The notes below the pieces were generated by a model. It saw only the letters and a list, made by a program, of their open reading frames with translations. It searched no databases and was not told the DNA's origin. From contig JAGYKB010000008.1 of the NCBI GenBank assembly GCA_018401885.1, positions 40,519 through 104,518 on the forward strand: a DNA stretch of 64,000 nucleotides, written 5' to 3'. The stretch comes from Gammaproteobacteria bacterium. Lineage in GTDB: Bacteria > Pseudomonadota > Gammaproteobacteria > Pseudomonadales > Pseudohongiellaceae. Shown piece after piece: positions 20,928-29,953 of this stretch; position 1 is the stretch's first letter; the number at the start of each line of letters is the position of its first letter. The position numbers and the translations under genes were made by a program.

Positions 20928-22094
20928 ATGGATTTTAGTGAAAGTGATGAGCAACGCTTAATCCGCGAGTCGGTGCGAAAACTCTGTCGCGATTTTCCCG
21001 ATGAGTATTGGGAGCACAAGGATGCCGCAGGCGAATTCCCAAGCGATTTTTTCGATTCGATGGCAAAGGCGGGCTGGCTCGGAATTGCGATGCCAGAGAA
21101 ATATGGCGGTGCAGGAAAAGGAATTCAAGAAGCCGCAATATTGCTCGAAGAAGTTGCTGCATCTGGTGCTGCGATGAATGGCGCAACGCCTCTGCATCTA
21201 TCTATATTTGGTATGCACCCCGTTGTTAAACACGGCAGCGAATCGCTAAGGTCTGCCTATTTGCCAAAAGTCGCTCGTGGCGAAATGCATGTTGCGTTTG
21301 GCGTCACTGAGCCTAATGCGGGCACAGATACAACGGCGATCGAAACTTCGGCAAAGCGCGATGGTGATCATTATATCGTTCGCGGTCGCAAGGTGTGGAC
21401 GACCAAGGCGATTGAATCCCAGCGCGTGTTGTTGCTTGTGAGGACAACGCCGCGTAAAGAGGTGCTGCGAAAGACCGATGGCATGACGCTGCTGTTAGCG
21501 GAACTACAGCGCCCTGAGGTGACTATTTCACCTATTCCCAAACTTGGACGAAATGCAGTACGAACCTGCGAGGTGGTTTATGATGACCTGCCTGTGGCGG
21601 TATCAGATCGCGTTGGGGAGGAGGGCGAAGGCTTTCGTTATTTGCTCGACGGACTCAACGCCGAGCGAATACTCATCGCTGCAGAAGCGCTGGGGATAGG
21701 GCGTGCGGCACTAAAGCGGGCGGTAAACTACGCAAACGAGCGCATAATATTCGATCGTCCCATAGGCAAAAATCAGGGGATTGCCTTTCCGCTAGCACAA
21801 GCGCGCACGCAGTTAGATGCTGCCGAACTGATGATTAGAAAAGCGGCGTGGCTTATCGATAATTCTAAGCCGTGTGGTGCCGAAGCGAATATGGCGAAAT
21901 ATCTCGCTGCTGAAGCTGGTTTTTTCGCCGCAGACGCGGCAATACAGACCCATGGTGGCTTTGGCTACGCACGTGAATATCATGTCGAGCGCTATTGGCG
22001 CGAAGCGAGGCTAATGAAGCTCGCGCCAATTTCGCAGGAAATGATATTAAATTTTGTTTCCGAACACGTGTTGGGGCTTCCGCGTTCGTACTGA
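20928..22094 (+). CDS. Acyl-CoA dehydrogenase
   Basis: AFGVTEPNAGTDTTAIETSA; IFDRPIGKNQGIAFPLA; QTHGGFGYAREYHVERYWREARL. Confidence 0.93.
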   Translation: MDFSESDEQRLIRESVRKLCRDFPDEYWEHKDAAGEFPSDFFDSMAKAGWLGIAMPEKYGGAGKGIQEAAILLEEVAASGAAMNGATPLHLSIFGMHPVVKHGSESLRSAYLPKVARGEMHVAFGVTEPNAGTDTTAIETSAKRDGDHYIVRGRKVWTTKAIESQRVLLLVRTTPRKEVLRKTDGMTLLLAELQRPEVTISPIPKLGRNAVRTCEVVYDDLPVAVSDRVGEEGEGFRYLLDGLNAERILIAAEALGIGRAALKRAVNYANERIIFDRPIGKNQGIAFPLAQARTQLDAAELMIRKAAWLIDNSKPCGAEANMAKYLAAEAGFFAADAAIQTHGGFGYAREYHVERYWREARLMKLAPISQEMILNFVSEHVLGLPRSY

Positions 22095-22124
22095 TTAAAC
22101 AGACAAAAAGTTAAAGGATTGAAC

Positions 22125-22970
22125 ATGACTAAAACACTTAGGCTGGCTTTTATTTCTGCACTCATTGGATGGATTTGGCTCTCATCAGTGCAGGCGCAGG
22201 AGAACTCACCTCGCGATGATCCAAAGTTTCAGCGTGTGGAGCCTTTTCAGGTATTCGATAACCTTTATTACGTTGGCGCGAAGTGGGTGTCGGCATGGGT
22301 ACTAGAAACCGATCAGGGGCTCATTCTTTTTGATTCTCTCTATGGTGAATTAACCGATATCGCCATAGACGGCATACGCGATCTTGGTATGGATCCCGAT
22401 GACATACGTTACCTGATTGTGAGTCACGCTCATTTCGACCACATAGGGGGAGCGCGACGCATCCAGGATGAATTCGGTGCGGTTGTTGTCATGACCCAAG
22501 AAGACTGGCAGATGACTGATGAGCCGGCGATTTATCAAGAATACCCCAAGCCTATTCGTCATCTCACCGCTACACATGGCGGGACTCTCAATCTTGGTCG
22601 AGAGAAACTCACGTTCATGAAAACCCCTGGCCATACGCCAGGTGTGCTCTCGACGAGTTTTACGGTTTACGACAACGGCTATCCCCATGCCGCGGTAATG
22701 TTTGGAGGCGCAGGGCTAAATTTCGAAGGCGTTGAACGGACGCAAATGTATCTAGATAGCATTGCTTTTTTACAATCGCTCGATGGCGTTGAGGTTAATA
22801 TCCCTAACCATGAAGGGTCAGGGGCAGTCTTCGAGCGACTTGAGGCTCTTACGACACGGAAAAAAGGTGAACCGCATCCTTTTGTCGACCCGGAGGGCTG
22901 GACAAAGTGGTTAGAGGAGCTGTCAGCAGCAGCGCAAGAGAAAATGATTGAGGAGCGCTCGAAGCTCTAA
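22125..22970 (+). CDS. Secreted MBL-fold metallohydrolase
   Basis: Signal peptide, SHAHFDHIGGARRIQ, TPGHTPGVLS. Confidence 0.88.
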   Translation: MTKTLRLAFISALIGWIWLSSVQAQENSPRDDPKFQRVEPFQVFDNLYYVGAKWVSAWVLETDQGLILFDSLYGELTDIAIDGIRDLGMDPDDIRYLIVSHAHFDHIGGARRIQDEFGAVVVMTQEDWQMTDEPAIYQEYPKPIRHLTATHGGTLNLGREKLTFMKTPGHTPGVLSTSFTVYDNGYPHAAVMFGGAGLNFEGVERTQMYLDSIAFLQSLDGVEVNIPNHEGSGAVFERLEALTTRKKGEPHPFVDPEGWTKWLEELSAAAQEKMIEERSKL

Positions 22971-23119
22971 CAGAGGCAAAGAACCTCTCTGTAACGTTGC
23001 ACAAAGGTAACGGGGCGCTTAGAGCTTGTTTGGCGGTGATAGACATACAGACAAAGCAGGCAATGCAGGCAATAAAAAAGGCAACGATCTTGAGGAACGC
23101 TGCCTTGATTATTCTTGTA

Positions 23120-23196
23120 TGGCGCACCCGGCACGATTCGAACGTGCGACCCCCTAGTTCGTAGCCAGGTACTCTATCCAGCTGAGCTACGGGTGC
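23120..23196 (-). tRNA. tRNA-Arg(ACG), with encoded CCA
   Basis: Reverse complement gcacccgtagctcagctggatagagtacctggctACGaactagg...gttcgaatc...cgggtgcgCCA folds as cloverleaf. Confidence 0.95.
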
Positions 23197-23365
23197 TTAA
23201 GAGGGCGGTATTATAGCTAAATTTCGCGCTTTGCCTAGTGCCAATTGCGATCTTGATCGAGAATAGACGAATAGGGCGCTACTCTTCGGATTTCAGTGCG
23301 TGCTTCTCAGAGCTAGTCTGTATAAATGAAAGACTTAGTGCGTTTTATCGTTTAAAGAGGGTGAT

Positions 23366-24010
23366 ATGAGTCTTAATCTAGTCAGTAATCTGGCGTGCTT
23401 TCGCACAAGAGTATCGTTTGCACGATTCCCGCGCACAAGGTTAGTTGCGAGCATGACTTTGATTGCTGCCTTTCTGGGTAATGTAGCCAGCTACGCTGAT
23501 TATGAGCAGGGCGTGAATGCCGCGTTCGACGGCGATTATGCTACCGCTTACCGTGAGTTTTCGATCGCCGCGAAAGAAGGCCTGGCACTCGCTCAATATA
23601 ATCTGGGCATCCTCTACTTTACAGGACGTGGGGTCGAGCGCGACGCAGAAGAGGCCTACCGCTGGACGAGTGCTGCGGCAGAGCAGGGTCACGTGGCAGC
23701 GCAGTTTAATCTCGCTACTCTGTTAATGACCGGTGAGGGAGTGGCGAAAGATGCTTCGATGGCAGTAAACTGGTATTCCCGAGCCGCGAAGGCAGGCCAT
23801 CCCGAAGCAGCAAGCGAACTAGCAACTCTTTTTTTCGACGGTAGGGAGGTCGAAAGGGACAGGGTGGTGGCACATGCTTGGGCTAGTTATGCAGTGGCGA
23901 ATAAGGCAGAGGGCGCCGATGCGCTGTTAACGCGAATAGAACGCAAACTCGATACCGCAGAGCTATCCGCAGCGCGACGGCTCTTCGCGCAATGGAAAAT
24001 CGCGCCTTAG
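23366..24010 (+). CDS. Sel1-repeat (TPR-like) exported protein
   Basis: AQYNLGILYFTGRGVERDAEEAYRWTSAAAEQGHVAAQFNLATLLMTGEGVAKDASMAVNWYSRAA. Confidence 0.9.
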   Translation: MSLNLVSNLACFRTRVSFARFPRTRLVASMTLIAAFLGNVASYADYEQGVNAAFDGDYATAYREFSIAAKEGLALAQYNLGILYFTGRGVERDAEEAYRWTSAAAEQGHVAAQFNLATLLMTGEGVAKDASMAVNWYSRAAKAGHPEAASELATLFFDGREVERDRVVAHAWASYAVANKAEGADALLTRIERKLDTAELSAARRLFAQWKIAP

Positions 24011-24942
24011 GTCTCTGAAATCATCCCGCTGCGCTCAGTGCCGGAGCGTTTAGCTTCCTCCTGTTGCCGGCGCCTGGCCTCGCCTCGCTGCCGTAATTCC
24101 TCTCTATTGGAGTCATCTACGCGCGAATAGTCATCACGCCACGACTGATCATGGCTCCATTCGACAGGGCTGCGGGCAAGCCATTGCTTCTCGCTTGCAG
24201 TGACTAACCAGTCAAGCGCTTGGCTAAGAATTTCTTTCTGCATCGCTCGATCGTAGGGACGACCGCAGGGATTGCCGAGGGGAAAATCCACATGAAGATA
24301 GCGCGGCACTCGCGCGTGCTCGACAATGTCGAGAGCCGAGCCAATTATGAGTGTTGGGATACCGTTCGCTTCAAGGTGTCTCGCGACCAGACTCACGGTC
24401 TGGTGACATACGGGTCACAACGGAACGAGGAGAACTATGTCGACTTCATCCTCTCTGCACAGGTTAAGCAGATGAGGCGCCTCGACCTCTGACGTATTGC
24501 GTTTCGAATAATCCGTGGGCACCGTATAGAAGCGCTCACAAAGCTCGCCGATAATTCCTTCGCCGGCAGCCTCATCGAGGGCGCGTAGCGGGAGAAAAGA
24601 GCCTGTATCGTCGGTGTGCGTTGCGCTTTTGTGCCATGACAGCTCGGAGGTAAACATCGAATCAGGGTAGGGCCTACTTGGCCGCGGATAGATGCCCCGC
24701 CGAGTTCTACCCTGTTCGGTATCTGGCATCGCCGTGGTAATAACCGCGACTCTGCAATCTTCGAGTGGTTTTTGCAATTTTGTGAAGGGCGTATTTGAGT
24801 TTTTCGCCCATTGGTAGTGGTTGCTGTAGCCTTGTGCGCTGTAAAAGTCGCGGGTACGCTGCATGTAATCGACATCGTATTTTCGCAGGGTTACGTCACT
24901 CGCATTTCCATCTGTTTTATCGTCGTCTTTTTTCGGTGTCAT
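24007..24942 (-). CDS. Predicted selenoprotein of the GrdB/PrdB-like (glycine/sarcosine/betaine/proline reductase B) family; in-frame UGA at 24415-24417 read as Sec
   Basis: ORF 24415-24942 and ORF 24007-24396 are in the same frame: ...EDEVDIVLLVPL-U-PVCHQTVSLVARHLEANGIPTLIIGSALDIVEHARVPRYLHVDFPLGNPCGRPYD... (about 311 aa). Coding resemblance continues directly through the UGA. Confidence 0.75.
24386..24417 (-). promoter_or_regulatory. Putative bacterial SECIS element downstream of in-frame UGA
   Basis: mRNA sense: UGA CCCGUAUGUC ACCAGAC-CGUGA-GUCUGGU; perfect 7-bp stem, 5-nt loop with GU, 17 nt between UGA and loop. Confidence 0.7.
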
Positions 24943-25215
24943 GCGCGTCTCCTTAAATAGCTAGCCTGTCTCGCTGACTATCTCCTAGTTCCACCTGAAA
25001 AGAGGCGTTTGATAAGTACACCAGCGCTCCCTCGATTTAGTACACTGTGAGCCGAAGTGTTTGCCTAAATGGTTTCTTGGCGAGTTTAGCTGAACGATGA
25101 GGCGAGGACTAGATACTGTGTACTACGTCATAGCGGGTGAAGTATAAGTAGCATACGCGCACCGCTAGCTTATTTTAGTTGTTTCACAAAACGAATTTTC
25201 GGGATGCATTGAACT

Positions 25216-26334
25216 ATGAGAACAAAACCAATTGTCGGAAAAGTAGCGATGACGCGATTCGCGTTTGCGATGTTATTCCTTCTAATGGGTGTGCAAGGTC
25301 AGGCAGCGATGCCTGCGAATGAGCAAAAAGTTGAGGAGGAAATCGACATGCGCATGACTTCACCAATCGCAGGCGTTAATTTTAGGATGATCGAAACCAA
25401 TGGCATTTCAATGCGAATCGCCGAGGCTGGAAGCGATGGCCCTCTCGTGTTGCTAGTACATGGCTGGCCGGAATCGTGGTACAGCTGGCGGCATCAGATT
25501 GTCGCGCTTGCCACTGCAGGTTACCGAGTTGTTGCTCCAGATATGCGTGGCTATGGGAGCACCACGGCCCCCGCTTCGGTAGAGGACTATGACATCGTGA
25601 CTATTGCTGCAGACCTCATTGGCTTGCTTGATGCCCTTGGCGAGGAAAAGGCGGTCATGGTGGGGCACGACTGGGGGGCGATAGTTGCGTGGCAAACTGT
25701 CTTGTTTCACCCAAATCGCTTCTCTGCACTCGTTGCAATGAGTGTGCCCTACGGGGGAAGACCTGAACGTTCGCCGATGTTCGAATGGCGCGAGGCGTAT
25801 GGCGACAACTTCTACTACATTCTCTACCACAATGAACCGGGAGGTGTCGCAGAGGCCGAATACGATGCTGATCCTCGGGGCTTATTGAGTCGCCTTTATC
25901 TATCGCCCGATAGTGAGCGCGAGCCGCGGGAAATTAACGATCCTAAGGCTGCAGCGGGTGGCTGGATAGGGCGTCTCGGTGCCGCGAAAGGCCTGCCCGA
26001 TTGGTTAAAAGAAGAGGATCTCGATTACGTAGTCGATGAATTTAAACATGCTGGGTTTCGAGGCGGGATTAACTATTACCGAAACTTTCAGCGCAACTGG
26101 GAGCTCACCGAAAGCATTGGGCGCGATACAATTAAAATTCCGACACTATTTCTCGCAGGGAGTGAGGACATGGTTATCGGTCATGCATCACAGGAGCGCC
26201 TGGAAGGTGCTATGTCGCGAATTGCCAAAGACTTACGCGGCGTGATTCTGCTGCCTGGCATAGGTCATTGGGTGCAGCAAGAGGCACCAGGGGCCACTAA
26301 TGAGGCATTGTTGGAATTTTTGAAGGGGCTTTAA
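25216..26334 (+). CDS. Alpha/beta hydrolase, epoxide hydrolase-like, exported
   Basis: LLVHGWPESWYSWRHQI, VGHDWGAIVAW, PGIGHWVQQEAPGATNEALLEFL. Confidence 0.88.
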   Translation: MRTKPIVGKVAMTRFAFAMLFLLMGVQGQAAMPANEQKVEEEIDMRMTSPIAGVNFRMIETNGISMRIAEAGSDGPLVLLVHGWPESWYSWRHQIVALATAGYRVVAPDMRGYGSTTAPASVEDYDIVTIAADLIGLLDALGEEKAVMVGHDWGAIVAWQTVLFHPNRFSALVAMSVPYGGRPERSPMFEWREAYGDNFYYILYHNEPGGVAEAEYDADPRGLLSRLYLSPDSEREPREINDPKAAAGGWIGRLGAAKGLPDWLKEEDLDYVVDEFKHAGFRGGINYYRNFQRNWELTESIGRDTIKIPTLFLAGSEDMVIGHASQERLEGAMSRIAKDLRGVILLPGIGHWVQQEAPGATNEALLEFLKGL

Positions 26335-26528
26335 ACGCGGAGCGTGCCTTATTCTATGGTCTGGACAACCCCCTCGCTTGCATCGATACTGTGTCTTCTC
26401 GTTGCCTGTAAATGCAGGCAATAAAAATATAAAAATCTGAAAGCCCTGCAGAAAAGTGCGCTGTAAATAAAAGCGCAGCGAATTAAAGAACAAAGAATAC
26501 AAAAATAGAATAATAAGCCGAGAGAACT

Positions 26529-28556
26529 ATGAAAAAGCCCCTCACCGCAGCCCTCTTAGCCCTATTTACAGGCTTTAGTATCCCCACAACAGTCTTCGCC
26601 GCCGAAGCGATGGCGAGCGGCACGTTTACCGAAGAGCAGTTCGAGCGAGGGCAGGTGCTGTATGCTCGCGAGTGTGCAAGCTGTCACGGCGCCGACTTAG
26701 AGGGGGGAGTAGCGCCGGTGCTTTCTAGCGTGGCGTTTCGAAAATCGTATTCTCTGCAAGGGTCTAATGTCGGCGAGTTATATAATCGCATTCGCAATAC
26801 GATGCCTCCGCGACAGCTCGAAGTGCTTAATGATGCCGAGTACATTGATGTGATGGCGTATGTGCTCGGGCGCAACAATGTTCTGCCAGGCACCGAGTTG
26901 CTCACCAACGACTACGATGCACTCGCGATGATTCCGCTGTCGCGCGGCGATGAAGGTCTCGATAGCGCGTCAACGTTCATTGCAGGCGAAGCGGGCATTC
27001 GACCGAGCGGGCATGGTCCTAGTTTCGCAGATCTAAAAGCGGCGCAGGCCAACCATTCTGACTGGTTGTACCATAATCAAAATTACAAAGGTACGCGCTA
27101 CAGCGCGCTAGATCAGATTGACGTAGCAAATGCCGGCGATCTGCAGCAGGTCTGCGCCTATCAGCTTGAAACTTTTGCGACGATGCAGACTGGACCGATC
27201 GTGTACGAAGGCGTGATGTACATTACCAATTCGACACGCACCGCTGCGATAGATGCAGCAACATGCGAGCGCAAATGGGAGCACACCTGGACGCCGAAAG
27301 ACCGCACCGTTTGGGGTAATAACCGCGGTGTCGCAATTAAGGATGGCTATGTGGTGCGCGGCACTAACGATGGTTACCTGCTAGCTCTCGATTCTGCTAA
27401 CGGTGCTCTGCTCTGGGCGAGACAGGTTGCAGACCCATGGATCGGTGAGACATTTACCATGCCGCCGATGATTTTCGAAGATCTAATTTTAATTGGCCCG
27501 GCAGGAAGCGAGAACGCAATTTCAGGCTGGGTCGGTGCGTTCTCTCTTCTGGATGGAGAGGAGAAGTGGCGCTTTCATACAGTGCCAGAGGCAGCAGCAG
27601 GCGGCGGTCCGACGTGGGGTAATCCTGACAATATTGTCTTGGGAGGAGGTGCGGTCTGGACTCCGCTGAGCATGGATCTAGAGAAGGTCGAACTCTACGC
27701 TGCAGTCACTAATCCCGCGCCCGATCTGCCTGCGTATCTGCGTCCAGGCGACAACCTCTATACCAATAATATCATTGCGCTAGATCCTTGGAGCGGTGAG
27801 CTCCTGTGGCATAAGTCTATCGTTCCGAACGACGATCACGATTGGGATCTGACTCAGGTGAGCCCCGTACTTAAAGCCGGCGAGGATAATGTGTCACGTG
27901 ATCTTGTTACTACAGTGGGCAAGGATGGCATTCTACGTACACTCGATAAGAACACGCGAGAGGCGCTCTATGAGACTCCGGTAACAACGATTCTGAACGC
28001 AGAGGTACCGGTTACCCAAGAGGGCGTCTTCGCCTGCCCTGGTGTTTTCGGCGGCGTTCTGTGGAGTGGCCCGGCCTACCATCCGGCTGAGCGGATTGTG
28101 GTGACGCCCTCGATAGACTATTGCGCTCGTTTTGTTGCGGCAGAGGAGGTTGAGGTAAAGCCTGGGCAGTTATATATGGGTGGTGGCGTCGTACCTGATA
28201 ACGAGCAGAGTGGTTGGCTTACCGCAGTAGACGTCGAAAGCGGAGATGTTCGTTGGCGTTACCACTCGCCAGCACCAATGGTTGCTGGCGTGACTACAAC
28301 GGCAGGGGGGTTGGTATTAAGCGGCGAACTGACGGGTAACCTTTTGATGCTTAGCGCCGCCAGCGGCGAGGTGCTTAACAGTATTTACACCGGCGCGCCT
28401 ATTGGGGGCGGTGTAATCACCTATGAAGTCAATGGCACCCAGTATATTGCGACTAATTCAGGAAACGCGATGATGACGTTTCAAACCGGCCATGAAACAG
28501 CGCGTAGCGGTAGCGTAATCGTCTATGCTTTGCCGAGAACTGCGCGCGGGGATTAG
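26529..28556 (+). CDS. PQQ-dependent dehydrogenase with N-terminal cytochrome c domain
   Basis: Signal peptide, CASCHGADLEGG heme motif, NQNYKGTRYSALDQI and beta-propeller repeats, HDWDLTQVSPVL. Confidence 0.88.
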   Translation: MKKPLTAALLALFTGFSIPTTVFAAEAMASGTFTEEQFERGQVLYARECASCHGADLEGGVAPVLSSVAFRKSYSLQGSNVGELYNRIRNTMPPRQLEVLNDAEYIDVMAYVLGRNNVLPGTELLTNDYDALAMIPLSRGDEGLDSASTFIAGEAGIRPSGHGPSFADLKAAQANHSDWLYHNQNYKGTRYSALDQIDVANAGDLQQVCAYQLETFATMQTGPIVYEGVMYITNSTRTAAIDAATCERKWEHTWTPKDRTVWGNNRGVAIKDGYVVRGTNDGYLLALDSANGALLWARQVADPWIGETFTMPPMIFEDLILIGPAGSENAISGWVGAFSLLDGEEKWRFHTVPEAAAGGGPTWGNPDNIVLGGGAVWTPLSMDLEKVELYAAVTNPAPDLPAYLRPGDNLYTNNIIALDPWSGELLWHKSIVPNDDHDWDLTQVSPVLKAGEDNVSRDLVTTVGKDGILRTLDKNTREALYETPVTTILNAEVPVTQEGVFACPGVFGGVLWSGPAYHPAERIVVTPSIDYCARFVAAEEVEVKPGQLYMGGGVVPDNEQSGWLTAVDVESGDVRWRYHSPAPMVAGVTTTAGGLVLSGELTGNLLMLSAASGEVLNSIYTGAPIGGGVITYEVNGTQYIATNSGNAMMTFQTGHETARSGSVIVYALPRTARGD

Positions 28557-28610
28557 TCGATTCGGCGATCGAAGAAAGCCTTAGCGTGATGCTAGGGCTA
28601 CCCTCACTTT

Positions 28611-29795
28611 CTAAATTATGCGGTTGGCGTGCAGGTCAGCGATCTCGTTGTCCGAATAGCCGAGTTCACGCATGAGCTCATCAGTATGCTCGCCAAGCGT
28701 CGGTGCGCGATGCCTGATCTCTCCGGGAGTCTCCGAGAGTTCGACTGGGGTTCGCATAAGCGGCGCCGGTTTGTCTAACCCTGGGTAGTCAACCGCTTGG
28801 AAAAGACCTTTGGCAGCAATGTGAGGATCTTCCAACACCTGCTGAGGAGAAAGCACAGGGCCCGCAGGCAGCCGTGCCTTCTCCATCGCCGCGAGCGCCT
28901 CGGCCGAAGTGCGCTCGGCACACCATCGAGCCATGCGCTCGCTGACGAGGATACTATTGTCGCCGCGGCTGATGTCATCTTTGAAGCGCTCATCCTCAAG
29001 CCAGTGGCTTTCACCCATCAAATCAGCCCAGCGCTTAAACAGAGGACCGCCCACTGACTGAACTAATACCCAGCCATCTTTACATTTGAACGTATCCGAT
29101 GGCGCGGCGCCTTGTCCTCGATTGAGGCTCGCAACGCGATTTACCCCTAGCGCCGACTGCTCGATGATAGTGCCATTCATCAGCGTTAAGGCCGTGTTGA
29201 AGAGAGAGCCCTCCACTACCTGGCCCCGGCCAGTTTTCTGGCGCTCAAAAAGCGCCGCCATGGTGCCGAATGCGGCAAAACTCGCCGTGCCAAAATCCAC
29301 GAAAGGTGGCCACGCTTTTACGGGTTGATCAGGCGTGCCGGACAAATACATGGCGCCAGACATTGCCTGTCCAAGCCCATCGAAGCCGACGCGATTACTG
29401 TAGGGCCCGCCGCGGCCAAACGCCGAAATCATTGTGAGAATTATGTCTGGCTTCACCGCCTTCAGGCTCTCGTAATCCAATCCCATTGCGGCGAGTGTAT
29501 CGGGGGGTAGATTTGCGATGACGACATCTGCAGTAGCAACCAATTTTTTGACAATCTCGCGACCCTCGGGCTTCATCGGATTAAGAGTTAACCCTTTTTT
29601 ATTACGAGCCAGCTGCATAAACGTCCCGCCGTCATCCGTGTCGCTTATGGGCGCGAGATAGCGATCCTCGCTGCCGTCTACCTTTTCGATTCGAATCACT
29701 TCAGCGCCCATGTCGGCGAGGAGTGTGCCGCAGAACGGCCCTGCAATGTAGCGCCCAAAGTCGAGGACGCGAATGCCTTTAAGTACTTGTGTCAT
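28611..29795 (-). CDS. CaiB/BaiF CoA-transferase family protein
   Basis: LKGIRVLDFGRYIAGPFCGTLLADMGAEVIRIEKVDGSEDR; ARNKKGLTLNP. Confidence 0.92.
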   Translation of the reverse strand: MTQVLKGIRVLDFGRYIAGPFCGTLLADMGAEVIRIEKVDGSEDRYLAPISDTDDGGTFMQLARNKKGLTLNPMKPEGREIVKKLVATADVVIANLPPDTLAAMGLDYESLKAVKPDIILTMISAFGRGGPYSNRVGFDGLGQAMSGAMYLSGTPDQPVKAWPPFVDFGTASFAAFGTMAALFERQKTGRGQVVEGSLFNTALTLMNGTIIEQSALGVNRVASLNRGQGAAPSDTFKCKDGWVLVQSVGGPLFKRWADLMGESHWLEDERFKDDISRGDNSILVSERMARWCAERTSAEALAAMEKARLPAGPVLSPQQVLEDPHIAAKGLFQAVDYPGLDKPAPLMRTPVELSETPGEIRHRAPTLGEHTDELMRELGYSDNEIADLHANRII

Positions 29796-29953
29796 GATCT
29801 AGCGGCTCGTGAGTAGTTGATTCAAGGGCCCGAGTCTAGCATAGGGCGGTCGAGAGAAAAGGGTGTCTTGATAGCGACAAGGCATAGCCACCGATCGTTG
29901 CGCTGTAGTATTGTTGTTTCAGACTCTTGTGACGCTTCTTTGAGGAATGACCC

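Noticed and set aside
22849-23127. ORF 22849..23127 (-), 92 aa
   Set aside because: Overlaps the 3' end of tRNA-Arg and the MBL hydrolase gene; composition not protein-like
24415-24417. Reading the TGA as an ordinary nonsense mutation or two separate genes
   Set aside because: Frame, family-like sequence on both sides, a UxxC motif and a correctly placed hairpin favour Sec recoding; still unproven because selABCD cannot be seen in this window
24435-24875. ORF 24435..24875 (-), 146 aa in an alternative frame of the GrdB-like gene
   Set aside because: Overlaps the convincing GrdB-like frame; no family resemblance
26401-26422. gttgcctgtaaatgcaggcaat as a terminator after the epoxide hydrolase gene
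   Set aside because: Hairpin is real, but it is followed by A-rich rather than T-rich sequence on the + strand, so not called
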